Source of the DNA: Methylobacterium sp. Leaf465
GTDB lineage: Bacteria > Pseudomonadota > Alphaproteobacteria > Rhizobiales > Beijerinckiaceae
Length of the DNA stretch: 64,000 bases
NCBI RefSeq assembly: GCF_001424705.1
Contig: NZ_LMRA01000002.1
Span: 99,294 to 163,293, forward strand
Reading direction: 5' to 3'
The notes under the pieces were generated by a model, which saw only the letters and a program-made list of their open reading frames with translations, did no database searches and was not told the origin of the DNA. Made by a program: the position numbers and the translations under genes. Positions 9,015 to 18,339 of the stretch are shown piece after piece; within the stretch, counting starts at the first letter, position 1; every line of letters begins with the position of its first letter.

Positions 9015-10382
9015 ATGGCGCGCGACACGTCCGATACGACGCCCCTGACCACGCGGGACGAGCTCATCGCCTGGTTCGCGGAGGGCGAGAAGCCGCGCGC
9101 GCGCTTCGCGATCGGCACCGAACACGAGAAGGTGCCCTTCTACCGCGACGGACACCGCCCGGTCCCGTATGCGGGTGAGAAGGGCATCCGGGCTCTGCTG
9201 GAGGGGCTCGGCCGCGAGACCGGCTGGGAGGCGATCGAGGATGCCGGTAACCTGATCGGTCTCGCCGGTGCCGAGGGCGGCGCCATCTCCCTGGAGCCCG
9301 GCGGACAGTTCGAGCTCTCCGGTGCACCGCTGGCCGACGTGCACGCGACGGCCACGGAGTTGCGGACGCATCTCGACGCGACGACCCGGGTTGCAGACGG
9401 TCTCGGCATCGGCTTCCTCGATCTCGGCATGAGTCCGAAATGGACGCGGGAGGAAACCCCCGTGATGCCGAAGAGCCGCTACAAGATCATGGCGGCGTAC
9501 ATGCCCAAGGTCGGCAGCCTCGGCCTGGACATGATGCTGCGTACCGCCACCGTGCAGGTGAACCTCGATTTCGCCTCCGAGGCCGACATGGTGGCCAAGA
9601 TGCGCGTCGCCCTGGCGCTGCAGCCGGTGGCGACCGCCCTCTTCGCCAATTCGCCCTTCACGGATGGGCGTCCCAACGGCTTCCTGTCGCGCCGGTCCGA
9701 GATCTGGCGCGACACCGATGGCGACCGCACCGGCATGCTGCCGCGGGCCTTCGAGCCCGGCTTCGGCTACGAGTCCTACGTCGACTGGTTGCTCGACATG
9801 CCGATGTACTTCGTGAAGCGCGGCGAGACCTACCACGACGTCTCCGGCGCCTCGTTCCGCGACCTGATGGCCGGCCGGCTCGCGACGCTGCCGGGGGAGC
9901 GCGCGACGGTGTCGGATTGGGCCAACCACGCTTCGACCGCCTTCCCGGAGGTCCGGCTCAAGCGCTTCATCGAGATGCGCGGATCCGATGTGGGCGGTCC
10001 GTCGATGATCGCTGCGCAGGCTGCTTTCTGGGTCGGGTTGCTCTACGATGAAGCCTCGCTTGCGGCGGCCTGGGACATCGCCAAGAACTGGAACGCCTGC
10101 GACCGGGAGGGGCTGCGCGCCACCGTTCCCCGCCTCGGTCTGGCCGCCCGCATCGCGGGTCGATCCCTCGGGGCGGTGGCGGCCGAGGCGCTGACGATCG
10201 CCCGCGCCGGGCTTGCCGCCCGGGCGCGACGCGACGCTCAAGGTCGGGACGAGACCCATTTCCTGCAGCCGCTGGAGGCCATCGTCGCCGCCGGACGCTC
10301 CCTCGCCGAGGAGCGCCTCGCCGATTACGAGGGCCGCTGGCAGCGCTCCGTGGAGCCTGCTTTCACCGAATGCGTCTTCTGA
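9015..10382 (+). CDS. gshA: Glutamate--cysteine ligase, plant-type (GCS2)
   Basis: 455 residues, the normal size for the alphaproteobacterial/plant type enzyme. Opening residues carry IGTEHEKVPFY; later come GGQFELSGAPL, a metal/substrate-binding segment, and PVMPKSRYKIMAAYMP. The enzyme makes gamma-glutamylcysteine from glutamate, cysteine and ATP, the first and committed step of glutathione synthesis. It links the sulfur-assimilation theme of the window to thiol metabolism, though it is not in the sulfur cluster. Confidence 0.96.
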   Translation: MARDTSDTTPLTTRDELIAWFAEGEKPRARFAIGTEHEKVPFYRDGHRPVPYAGEKGIRALLEGLGRETGWEAIEDAGNLIGLAGAEGGAISLEPGGQFELSGAPLADVHATATELRTHLDATTRVADGLGIGFLDLGMSPKWTREETPVMPKSRYKIMAAYMPKVGSLGLDMMLRTATVQVNLDFASEADMVAKMRVALALQPVATALFANSPFTDGRPNGFLSRRSEIWRDTDGDRTGMLPRAFEPGFGYESYVDWLLDMPMYFVKRGETYHDVSGASFRDLMAGRLATLPGERATVSDWANHASTAFPEVRLKRFIEMRGSDVGGPSMIAAQAAFWVGLLYDEASLAAAWDIAKNWNACDREGLRATVPRLGLAARIAGRSLGAVAAEALTIARAGLAARARRDAQGRDETHFLQPLEAIVAAGRSLAEERLADYEGRWQRSVEPAFTECVF

Positions 10383-10537
10383 ACGACTCGCGCCGTCGCA
10401 GCCGGGCACATTCGCCGGCAAAAGCGCGAAGGTGCTCGAAAACACCCGCCATCCTGGCTTGACTGTTGCGTATCGGGAACGGATCGCCAATTTTGCCGTT
10501 TCCAGGACTAACTCTTCCTGTGACGGAGAACGCTCGC

Positions 10538-10939
10538 ATGTCGCGCATCTTGTCCTTCGCCCTCGCGGGCACCACTGCCATCGGTCTCTCGGCCGGTTCC
10601 TTCACCGCCGCTCAGGCCGCCCCGATGCCGACGCTCAGCGCCGCCCAGGTCGGTGGCGGCGCGGCCATCGAAACCGTGCGCTATCGTGGCTATGGCCGGG
10701 GCTATCACGGTGGCTACCGTCGCGGGCCCGGAGTCGGCGGCGCGCTCGCGGCCGGTGCGGCCCTCGGCATCATCGGTGGCGCCATCGCCGCCAGTCAGGC
10801 CCCGCGCTACGGCTACTACGATCGTGGCTACGTCGGAACGGGCTACGGCTATGGCTACGGCGCGCCCGCCTATGGCTACTATGCCGCCCCGTCTTACGGT
10901 TATGGCTACGGCTATCCGACCTACGGCTACGGTTACTGA
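10538..10939 (+). CDS. Secreted Gly/Tyr-rich protein
   Basis: 133 residues from ATG 10538. A signal peptide (MSRILSFALAGTTAIGLSAG, cleavage after AAQA) is followed by a mature protein with a glycine-zipper-like hydrophobic stretch (GGALAAGAALGIIGGAIAAS) and then a C-terminal third made of GYGYG, GYY and YGYGYP repeats. Such proteins are common, low-complexity outer-envelope or periplasmic proteins of unknown role in this order. Strong terminator follows. Confidence 0.8.
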   Translation: MSRILSFALAGTTAIGLSAGSFTAAQAAPMPTLSAAQVGGGAAIETVRYRGYGRGYHGGYRRGPGVGGALAAGAALGIIGGAIAASQAPRYGYYDRGYVGTGYGYGYGAPAYGYYAAPSYGYGYGYPTYGYGY

Positions 10940-10985
10940 CGTCTCGCCGTCCGGGTGCGCTTTGCGCCCGGACCGGACGTCCATG

Positions 10986-11021
10986 ATCCCGCTGACGGTC
11001 GAAGCCGTCGGCGGGATTTTT
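10986..11021 (+). terminator. Strong rho-independent terminator
   Basis: ATCCCGC-T-GACGG pairs with CCGTC-G-GCGGGAT around a TCGAAG loop, followed by a run of T. A second hairpin (GTCCGGG...CCCGGAC) lies just before it at about 10949-10973. Confidence 0.85.
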
Positions 11022-11046
11022 CATTCCTTCAGGGGGTAGAACAGCG

Positions 11047-11370
11047 GTGAGCGGGAAAGCTGCGGGCTGGGATGCGTTGCCGATGACGGACGGAGGCAGC
11101 GAGACCGAGCATCTCGACCTCACCGGCTTGAAGTGCCCCCTGCCGGCCCTGCGGACCCGGAAAGCGCTGCGCCGGATGCCGTCCGACGCCGTCCTGGTGG
11201 TGACGTGCACCGATCCGATGGCGGGGATCGACATTCCGCATCTGGTCAGGGAGGAGGGCGACACCCTCCTCGCGCAGGCGCGGGACGCGGATCGGATGAC
11301 GTTTACGATCCGCAGAGGCCGCACAATCCCCGAGATTGTTGCCGAAAACACGCGCCTCACGCCTCATTGA
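11047..11370 (+). CDS. TusA-family sulfurtransferase-like protein
   Basis: 107 residues from the GTG at 11047, which follows an AGGGGG ribosome-binding site; ATG 11083 would give a 95-residue form with a weaker site. The TusA signature LDLTGLKCPLPALRTRKALR contains the conserved catalytic-type Cys in CPxP-like context (KCPLPAL). TusA-like proteins carry persulfide sulfur in tRNA thiolation, molybdenum-cofactor or sulfur-oxidation pathways. It stands alone without tusBCDE. Partner unknown. Confidence 0.85.
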   Translation: MSGKAAGWDALPMTDGGSETEHLDLTGLKCPLPALRTRKALRRMPSDAVLVVTCTDPMAGIDIPHLVREEGDTLLAQARDADRMTFTIRRGRTIPEIVAENTRLTPH

Positions 11371-11441
11371 TGCGCCAACGCCCTGTTAGGGCCCTCCCAT
11401 CCGGTCGCCGCAGCCTCGGCGATCCGACGGGGGAGAGCAGA

Positions 11442-12014
11442 ATGGCGCCGATTATCCGCGGCACCCGAATCGTGCACGACGGCTGGAGCCGGTTTCTCGT
11501 CGCCGAGGTGACGATGGACGACGGCACACGCCTGGCGCGCGAGATCGAGGATCACGGACGGGCGACAGCGGTACTGCCCTACGACCCGACCCGGCGGGTC
11601 GCCCTGCTGGTCGAGCAGTTCCGGACCCCGGCCTTCTATGCGGCTGGGGTCACCTCCGTGCTGGAGGTCCCGGCCGGCCTCCTCGACGAGTCGGAGCCCG
11701 AGGAAGGCGCACGGCGCGAGGCCTACGAGGAGACCGGCCTGCGTCTCGGTGCCCTCGAACCGGTGACCTGCGGCTGGAGCATGCCGGGAATCTCGACCGA
11801 GCAGATGGACCTGTTCCTGGCCCCGTACGAGGCGCCCGACCGGGTCGGTCCCGGCGGCGGCCTTGCCGGGGAGCATGAGGACATCACCGTTCGCGAGATG
11901 GCCCTGAGCGAACTTGCGGCCATGACGGATCGCGGCGAGGTCACCGACATCAAGACCCTGGCATTGATCCTGACCCTACGCCTGCGGCATCCGCACCTGT
12001 TCGCCGCGGCCTGA
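11442..12014 (+). CDS. Nudix hydrolase, ADP-ribose-pyrophosphatase-like
   Basis: 190 residues. LEVPAGLLDESEPEEGARRE and the adjacent EAYEETGL form the Nudix box; the preceding LLVEQFRTPAF is typical of NudF-type ADP-ribose/nucleoside-diphosphate-sugar hydrolases. The box appears one residue shorter than the canonical spacing (six instead of seven residues between the first Glu and the RE pair). A GGGGAGAG ribosome-binding site (11431-11437 area) precedes ATG 11442. Its stop lies 15 bases from the convergent glycosyltransferase stop. Confidence 0.88.
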   Translation: MAPIIRGTRIVHDGWSRFLVAEVTMDDGTRLAREIEDHGRATAVLPYDPTRRVALLVEQFRTPAFYAAGVTSVLEVPAGLLDESEPEEGARREAYEETGLRLGALEPVTCGWSMPGISTEQMDLFLAPYEAPDRVGPGGGLAGEHEDITVREMALSELAAMTDRGEVTDIKTLALILTLRLRHPHLFAAA

Positions 12015-12029
12015 TACCTCCTCGACGCT

Positions 12030-12842
12030 TCAGGGCGTATCGGGCGCGCGCCGCGCGTTGGGGGTCGGACGCGGCCGGGCAGCATGGTGACGCTGGCGGG
12101 ATGTCCCGAGCAGCGATCGGCGCAGGGCAATTCCGATCAGCCCCCAGGAGCGGACGAAGTAGCGGCGGAATAGCCGGTGCGGCGCGTGCCAGAACCGGAA
12201 GAACCACTCGAGCCCGAAGCGCTGCATCAGGGCGGGCGCGCGGGGCACCAGCCCGGCCGCGACGTTCAGCGCTTCACCGACGGCCAGGACCACGGGACCG
12301 CCGAGGGCATTTCCTTGGCGGTCGACCCAGATTTCCGAGCGCGGCGCACCGACGCCGAAGACCAGGAGGGTCGTCCCGTGCGCCCGCACCGCCGCACAGA
12401 GTTGCGCCCCATAGGTCTCATCGTTCTCGAATCCGAAGTGCGGCACCGTGAAGGCGATCGACGCGCGCGGGATCCCCTCCGCCACCAGGCGCTCGGTGAG
12501 GTGGAGCCCGACGGCCTCCGTCGAGCAGACGAGGAAAATCTGCTGGCCGGCAGGCCATGGCGCAGCGAAGGCGGCCGCGATCAGATCGTGGCCCGTGACC
12601 CGCTGTGCCGATCGGCCCCCGCGGAGCCGGGCGAGCCAGACGAGGGGCATGCCGTCGAGGGTGTGAGCGACGGCGCCCTCATACGCTTTCCGGAACGCCG
12701 CGTTCTCCGACAGCGTAACGATGTGATCGAGGTTCGCGGTGACGATCATGCGCGGCCGAGTCGCCGGCTGGCGGGCCGAGGTCGCGAGGATGTCGGAGGC
12801 CGATCCGGGCGTGAACGTGATGTCAAATAAGCGAACGCTCAT
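12030..12842 (-). CDS. WecG/TagA/CpsF-family glycosyltransferase
   Basis: 270 residues from ATG 12842. The family pattern is clear: TANLDHIVTLSENAAFRKAYEGA, DGMPLVWLAR, and the C-terminal LVFGVGAPRSEIWVDR and APALMQRFGLEWFFRF. These enzymes (GT26) transfer an N-acetylmannosaminyl-type or related sugar to a lipid-linked precursor at the cytoplasmic face of the membrane. It is the last gene of the minus-strand polysaccharide cluster, 144 bases behind the chain-length gene. The C-terminus has a basic extension (RHHAARPRPTPNARR). Confidence 0.88.
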   Translation of the reverse strand: MSVRLFDITFTPGSASDILATSARQPATRPRMIVTANLDHIVTLSENAAFRKAYEGAVAHTLDGMPLVWLARLRGGRSAQRVTGHDLIAAAFAAPWPAGQQIFLVCSTEAVGLHLTERLVAEGIPRASIAFTVPHFGFENDETYGAQLCAAVRAHGTTLLVFGVGAPRSEIWVDRQGNALGGPVVLAVGEALNVAAGLVPRAPALMQRFGLEWFFRFWHAPHRLFRRYFVRSWGLIGIALRRSLLGTSRQRHHAARPRPTPNARRAPDTP

Positions 12843-12986
12843 GTCATCGCCTTTGGGACCTGTCCCGTGCGCACCCCGAGGATGAGCGACGGGAACCCGG
12901 GGCTGATCCATCGCGCCTCGGGGGAGGCTGGCGCGGGGGAGGTTTGAGGGGATCGATCGTGGGAGCCGTGGCGGACGGCGCTGCGT

Positions 12987-14468
12987 TCAGGCATCGACAG
13001 CTCGGAAGCTGCGGGCCCCGGTCGACCCGCTCGTCCGAGGCGGACGGGTCATCACGCGTCGGTCGCGACGGGCCCCGAGCCAGAGAGCGGCGGCGGCGCC
13101 GAGACCCATGCCCAGTAGCAGGGCGAGCGGCAGCACCAGCTTGGGGGAGGGTGGCCAGGCTCGGCTCCGCGGCGGCGTCGCCGTCGAAATGACCCGCACG
13201 TTGGAGCTGTTCACGCGCTCCTGTTCGTTGGTCTCCCGTGAGCGGCGCAGGAATGCCTCGTAGATCGACCGCCGGGCATCGAGCTCGCGCTCGAGTTCGC
13301 GCAGGCCGACATTGGCGCGATCGTTGCCCGCCGTCTCGGTCTTGGCCCGCTCCAGGCTCCGGCGTACGGCGGACTCGCTCGCCACGGCCCGGTCGTAGTC
13401 CTTCTGCGAGGTGTCGATGATGCGCTCCTTCTCGCGCTGGATCAGGCGTTGTAGATCGCGCTGCTGCGCATACTGGTCGGCCATGGCCGGGTGGCGGTCG
13501 CCGAGGCGCTGGGCGAGTTCCGCGGTGTTGCGCGAGAGCGTCGCGTATTGCTGCCGCAGGTTCTGCATCTCGAGGGATTGCAGCATCTCCGGCAGGGCGG
13601 TCCCGGCTTCGCCGGTGCGCATGTGCCGCGCCTGATCGAGGCGGGCCTTGGCCTCGGCCATTTTCAGGGTCGCGGTGACGAGCTGTTGGTTGAGGTCGCT
13701 GAGCTGCTGGTCGCTCAGGAGGCGCCCGCTCGACGTCACCAGCTTGTTCGTCACCCGATATTGCAGGACCCTGCGCTCGGCCTCCTCGACCGATTGGCGC
13801 AGCGTCGTCAAACGGCCCGACAGGGCCTCGGAGACACGGCGCGCCGCATCGGTGCGCGCTGCCGCATCCTCCGCGAAATACGCGTCCGCGATGGCATTGG
13901 CGATCCGGGCCGACTTCTCCGGGTCCCGGGTCTGGACGTAGACGTCGATGACGAATGTCCGTTCGGCCCGACGCACGCCGAGCTTGAGGCGGAGGTTGTC
14001 GAGGGCGAGATTGACCGGCTCGCGGCTCGCCGGCGGCGGCTCCATGCCGAGGAGCGCCTTGAGGCTCAGCACCAGAGGATTTGTCGAGGCTGCGGGAACG
14101 AACTCCTCGTCCCGCGTCAGATCGAGGCGGTCGATGACTCGCCGCAGGACGTTGTCGGACTGCATCACCCGCGTCTGGCTCTCGGCGATCGAGACGCCGC
14201 TATCCGCCTGGGGCTGCCGGTTGCTCAAGTCGTTCTGGATCACCGGAAGATCGGCCGGATCGACCAGGATCTGCGTCACGGCGGTGTAAGTCGGTGTCAC
14301 GGCGTTCAGCAGCACCACGGCGAGGATCACGGCCGCGAGCCCGCCGAGCAGGATCACGCCGGTGCCGCGCCACAGGCGACGCAGGATCAGGCCGCTGTCG
14401 AGCCCGCTCGGTACTCTGGTCTCGAGGATCACCGGCTCGCCACGGACCGGGCTTCCGAAGTCGAACAT
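12987..14468 (-). CDS. Wzz/GumC-type polysaccharide chain-length determinant
   Basis: 493 residues. Membrane segment 1 is GVILLGGLAAVILAVVLLNAV (residues about 37-57). Then comes a Wzz periplasmic domain, a long coiled-coil region (about 190-390: EEAERRVLQYR, LDQARHMRTG, QQRDLQRLIQREKERI), a GNVR-like region (NDRANVGLRELERELDARRSIYE) and membrane segment 2 (LVLPLALLLGMGLGAAAALWL). A C-terminal tyrosine-kinase domain is absent, so regulation must come from a separate protein. Role: set the length and help export of surface polysaccharide at the inner membrane. An inverted repeat lies in the 5' region. Confidence 0.88.
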   Translation of the reverse strand: MFDFGSPVRGEPVILETRVPSGLDSGLILRRLWRGTGVILLGGLAAVILAVVLLNAVTPTYTAVTQILVDPADLPVIQNDLSNRQPQADSGVSIAESQTRVMQSDNVLRRVIDRLDLTRDEEFVPAASTNPLVLSLKALLGMEPPPASREPVNLALDNLRLKLGVRRAERTFVIDVYVQTRDPEKSARIANAIADAYFAEDAAARTDAARRVSEALSGRLTTLRQSVEEAERRVLQYRVTNKLVTSSGRLLSDQQLSDLNQQLVTATLKMAEAKARLDQARHMRTGEAGTALPEMLQSLEMQNLRQQYATLSRNTAELAQRLGDRHPAMADQYAQQRDLQRLIQREKERIIDTSQKDYDRAVASESAVRRSLERAKTETAGNDRANVGLRELERELDARRSIYEAFLRRSRETNEQERVNSSNVRVISTATPPRSRAWPPSPKLVLPLALLLGMGLGAAAALWLGARRDRRVMTRPPRTSGSTGARSFRAVDA

Positions 14469-14781
14469 CTGTCTCGTCTCCCGACCTGGTCGCCGCTCGC
14501 GCGGTTCTTGTCTTCCGCCTCGAACAACTCTGTTCCAGTTTTGTCGCCGGTCTGTTTCGAAACGGAACAGGCGCCCACCGAAAAGTCCTCAACAACGTCG
14601 TCTGCGCAGAACCTATGCCAAGGGAGCTGCTGCGCTGTGCGTCGCGATGGCCGCACCCCACGATGTTCTCGTCCAAGCCGGGAATCGAGATGATATTGGC
14701 AAGAACAGGCTTGATGACAGGTTGCGATCTACGTAGTCCGCCGGACCTTCGTCATTTGCCTGTGCACAACTGCGCCCGACG
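14469..14781. other. Intergenic region upstream of the chain-length gene
   Basis: 313 bases between gumC-like and the upstream glycosyltransferase on the same strand. It contains the inverted repeat at 14552-14570 and is long enough for an independent promoter. No gene is convincing here. Confidence 0.4.
14552..14570. promoter_or_regulatory. Inverted repeat, possible operator
   Basis: CTGTTTCGAAACGGAACAG is a near-palindrome (8-3-8, one mismatch) located about 85 bases upstream of the chain-length gene. A related half-site, TGTTCC, lies 22 bases further toward the gene (around 14530). Spacing suggests a dimeric regulator binding site; the regulator is unknown. Confidence 0.35.
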
Positions 14782-15888
14782 TCATGCTGGGTCATGATTG
14801 GGTGGCTGTACGAGCCGATCTTCCGCGACCTCGTAGGCGGATGGGCCGACCTTTAGAAATGTCGAGAAACACGCCGCGTCCCCGGCGGCCAAGCGGTTCC
14901 AGCGTGCCACGTTGGCCCGGGCGGCCGCCGGGACCCCTGCGAATGCGGGATTCTCGACCCAAGCGAGGATCGCGGCCGCGGCACCCTCCGGATCGGAGGG
15001 TTCGATCTGCAAACCGGAGCCGGCCAGGACTTCGGAGAAGACCGGTCCGTGCGGTGAGACGACCGGAAGCCCGCCGTGCTGAGCCTCGAGGAGCGGCAAC
15101 CCGAGCCCCTCGGCCTTCGAAGTCGAGAGCAGGAGATGACACCGGGCGACGAGGCCGCGCAGGGCCCCGTCGTCGAGATAGCCGTGCAGGGTGAGGAACG
15201 GCGGCGGTGCGGCGAGAAACGCATGGTGTCCCCAGCCGACCCGGCCGACCACATGGAGTTCCGCCGCGACCCCGCCCGCATTCAGGGCTGCGACGATCGC
15301 GAGCGCGGACGGGTAGTCCTTCCGCGGCTCGATGGTCCCGATGCAGAGCAGCCGAAGCGGCATGCCGGGGGCGGGCGGCGGGCCTGCGGGCAGGTCGGTG
15401 AGTCCGAATACATCGCGCACGGCGGGCCGCAGCAGGGCCACCAGGGCCTCGCGGGCGCAGAAGGTCCTTACCGCCTCTCCGGTGGTGCGGGAGTTGACGA
15501 GGAAGGTGCGCCCGAAGCGCAGCGCGAAGGCGAAGCTCGGCGCCATGTAGAGGCGGCTCTTCCAGCTGAGGTCGTTTGGGCGCGTCAGCAGAAAGGTGTC
15601 GTGCACATACGTGATGCATTGGCGACGGCGCAGGACCGAGAGCGGCCCCGGGGGGAACCCCGGAAAGAGGAACAGGGCCGAGGGATCGCGCAGGGCCCGT
15701 AGGGGCAGGCCGAGATGCTGGGCCGCGATCATGCCGGCGATCCCGCGCGCCCGGACCGTGGTGACAGGGTGCGGATGGAGCGTGTCGGACGTGAACAGGT
15801 CGAGGGCGACGCGCTCGATCCCGGTGACGTGCCCGCGCAGATGGGTGTGATCGAGATAGAGGCGGCGCGGCTCGGACGGCACGGTCAT
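14782..15888 (-). CDS. GT4-type glycosyltransferase
   Basis: 368 residues from ATG 15888, which overlaps the stop of the upstream gene by 4 bases (ATGA), so the two are translationally coupled. The C-terminal GT-B half has LLCIGTIEPRKDYPSALAIV, followed by GYLDDGALRGLVARCHLLLS and the nucleotide-sugar binding segment SKAEGLGLPLLEAQHGGLPV. YVHDTFLLTRP in the N-terminal half fits the acceptor domain. It probably adds one sugar to the repeat unit of the surface polysaccharide. Donor and acceptor are unknown. Confidence 0.88.
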   Translation of the reverse strand: MTVPSEPRRLYLDHTHLRGHVTGIERVALDLFTSDTLHPHPVTTVRARGIAGMIAAQHLGLPLRALRDPSALFLFPGFPPGPLSVLRRRQCITYVHDTFLLTRPNDLSWKSRLYMAPSFAFALRFGRTFLVNSRTTGEAVRTFCAREALVALLRPAVRDVFGLTDLPAGPPPAPGMPLRLLCIGTIEPRKDYPSALAIVAALNAGGVAAELHVVGRVGWGHHAFLAAPPPFLTLHGYLDDGALRGLVARCHLLLSTSKAEGLGLPLLEAQHGGLPVVSPHGPVFSEVLAGSGLQIEPSDPEGAAAAILAWVENPAFAGVPAAARANVARWNRLAAGDAACFSTFLKVGPSAYEVAEDRLVQPPNHDPA

Positions 15889-17984
15889 CGCGCCTCTCCG
15901 CCGGGAACGGGCCGGAACGTTCTCCGAAGCGCCGCGACCGCGTAGAGGAGCCGGCGCAGCCACGGCGGCATGTCGCGACCCACGAGAGCGTGCTTGGCCC
16001 GCCGGGCCAAGCGGACTCCCCGCGACGCGTCGCCGGGGATCAGGCCCGTACGTCCGGGCGCGCGGTCCAACGCCATCGCGAAGGTCGACAGCATCTCCGG
16101 CGCGAAGCGGAGACGTCCGGCCCCGGCCGAGGCCGGCAGGATCCCGCGCGCGACGAACACGTCGTTCAGGCGCATCGCACAGGCGGCGTGGCTGTTGCGG
16201 CTCTCGAGGGCGATCCGCCCCAGGGCTCCCAGGCGTCTGCGCTCGGAAGCATCGGCGATCAGCGCTCGGAGTGCGTCCTCGAGGGCGCCCCCGTCCGGTG
16301 AGACGAGGCGGCCCGAGACCCCGTCCAGGACGGCGGTGGCGAGACCGGTAGTGCGATAGGCGACGGTCGGAGTTCCGCACAGCCCGGCTTCGACGGGGGT
16401 TTGGCCGAACGTCTCCTGGCGGCTCGCCGTGATGGCGAGATCACAGGCACCGTACCAGGCTGCCAGCGTCGCCTCGTCGCCGATGGGACCCGCCGCGATC
16501 AAATCCGGGATTCCCAGGGAATCCGGATCGTCGAGCCGCCCGACCGCGACGAAACGGAGCCCCGGCCGGGCGACCCGGCGCAGGATCGCGGTCAGCTCGG
16601 TGGTCCCCTTGCTGGGCGCGTCCGCGATCACGGCGGCGAACATGACGAGGACGTCACCGGACGGCAAGCCGAGTTCGCGCCGCAGGGCTTCCCGCGATCC
16701 GGGCCGGAACACCCCCGTCGGAAAAGCCAGGTCGATGCGGTGGACGCGTGTCCCCTCCGGCGCCAGCGCGCGCGCCGCGGATTCCGACCAGTCGGAGGCC
16801 GCGAGCAGGAAGGGTCCCTCGGGTCCCGCGAGGATCGCCTGCTTTTCCGCATAAACGCCGGCGATCCGCTGCGGCAGCAACTGCGGATAGGCGTTGGGCG
16901 AGGGGCAGCGGGCGTCGCATCCCTCGGCGATGATCGGGCAGCCGGACGGGGAGGCGCAGCGCCCGGTGACGGGGAAGAGATCGTGCAGAACGGCGGCGAC
17001 CGGAACGGTGCGGGCGAGCCGCCCCAGGATCGTGGTGCGGCGGGTCGCGCCATGAAGGTTACCCGCCAGGACAACATCGTAGCCGCCCTGCGACAGGGCA
17101 TGCTCCGTCTGCGGAAACCGCTCGACCCACTCGGCCGCGGCCGGCGGCGATTCTGCCCCGAGGCAGTGATCGCCGACGGCGTGGCCGGCAAGGGCAAGCG
17201 CATCGCATAGGCGCCGGTGGGCGATCCCGGCGCCGCCAAGCTGACCCTGGTCGGTCAGGCTAGCCACCGAGAGGCCGGAGGCCATCGCGGGCGCAACGTT
17301 GCCCGGCGCATAGTGCAGGAGCACCGGTCGGCCTACGCGTGCGAGTGCGGCGCCCTGTCGGACGAGGTGGGGCCAGAGGGCGGCTACTGGATGCGCGGCC
17401 TCGGGGTCGAGGCCGCCGGCGGCCTGCACGCAGGAGCGCTTGAGCAGAACCTCGCCGCCGGTGAAGGGAGCGAGCGGCCCGTCCGGCGGCGCGGGATCGA
17501 CGAGCGTCCCCGGCGCCGCCGCCGGTGCGTCGAGACCGAGTGGTCCCATATCGAAGACGACTCGCAGGCCGACGACGACATCGGCGCCACTGAGAAGGAA
17601 TTGCAGGCCAAGGGCCGCGAGCGCATCCGGGGCCAGAAGATCCCCCGGACGAAGGACCAGAAGAGCGTCCCACCCCTCGTCCGCGACGATGACGGGCAAC
17701 TGCACCGCGCCCTCTGCCAACGGGATGAGGTCGTGGCGGAGGTTCGGATAGCCCTGAGCCTCCACGGACGCCCGGGTGGCGGCGAGCGGCCCGTCGCACG
17801 AGCCATGGACCAGCGTGACGACACGCAGGCGAGGCCAGGCACGATTCGTCAAGGGCGGAACGACCAGAGCGGGACGGGGTGGTCCGAAGGGCCAGGCCGC
17901 GATGCCATGCGCACGGGGTCCGAAGCGGTCCGCGACTCCATCGACCGTCGGCTGCGCGACGGATCTGTCCGATAAGTCCGTCAC
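15885..17984 (-). CDS. Large glycosyltransferase: degenerate GT2-like N-terminus plus GT4 domain
   Basis: About 699 residues if translation starts at the GTG 17984, which has a GAAGGG ribosome-binding site 13 bases upstream; an in-frame start at 18146 would add 54 residues of low-complexity sequence. Residues about 50-230 resemble a GT2 fold (RVVTLVHGSCDG, ASVEAQGYPNLRHDLIPL) but I do not see a clear DXD motif. From about 240 a GT4 enzyme follows: QLGGAGIAHRRLCDAL, a Cys-rich insert (VTGRCASPSGCPII, GCDARCPSP) and SRQETFGQTPVEAGLCGTPTV. Coupled to the next gene by ATGA overlap. Likely builds the surface polysaccharide. Confidence 0.8.
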   Translation of the reverse strand: MTDLSDRSVAQPTVDGVADRFGPRAHGIAAWPFGPPRPALVVPPLTNRAWPRLRVVTLVHGSCDGPLAATRASVEAQGYPNLRHDLIPLAEGAVQLPVIVADEGWDALLVLRPGDLLAPDALAALGLQFLLSGADVVVGLRVVFDMGPLGLDAPAAAPGTLVDPAPPDGPLAPFTGGEVLLKRSCVQAAGGLDPEAAHPVAALWPHLVRQGAALARVGRPVLLHYAPGNVAPAMASGLSVASLTDQGQLGGAGIAHRRLCDALALAGHAVGDHCLGAESPPAAAEWVERFPQTEHALSQGGYDVVLAGNLHGATRRTTILGRLARTVPVAAVLHDLFPVTGRCASPSGCPIIAEGCDARCPSPNAYPQLLPQRIAGVYAEKQAILAGPEGPFLLAASDWSESAARALAPEGTRVHRIDLAFPTGVFRPGSREALRRELGLPSGDVLVMFAAVIADAPSKGTTELTAILRRVARPGLRFVAVGRLDDPDSLGIPDLIAAGPIGDEATLAAWYGACDLAITASRQETFGQTPVEAGLCGTPTVAYRTTGLATAVLDGVSGRLVSPDGGALEDALRALIADASERRRLGALGRIALESRNSHAACAMRLNDVFVARGILPASAGAGRLRFAPEMLSTFAMALDRAPGRTGLIPGDASRGVRLARRAKHALVGRDMPPWLRRLLYAVAALRRTFRPVPGGEAR

Positions 17985-18339
17985 GCTTGCCCGATCACCC
18001 TTCGCCCGACCACTGCTTGCCTGGGCGCCGTCGGGAATGCCGAGGGCCGCCGCACAGGATGCGGGGGAAGATCTGAATCGTCCGTATGCGCGGAGCTGAA
18101 TTCCGGCGGACGACCCCGACGTACCCCCAACGTGCGATCGCCTCACTCCAGACGGACAGTCCGAGCGGACAGGGGCTTGCCTGTCACGCGAACGCGCGGG
18201 CCGAATTTTCAGGCGAAGAGGGACGTCGATCGGCCGAGATCGTGACGTCGCGAGGCGCTCCCGTCAGGATAATTCGCACGAAAAGCCGGACAGCTTCTGG
18301 TGTTCGATGATCTCGGGAAAGACAGGGTCTTGATGATAC

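Noticed and set aside
8859..10490. 543-residue antisense frame over gshA
   Set aside because: Shadow of gshA; no domain recognised.
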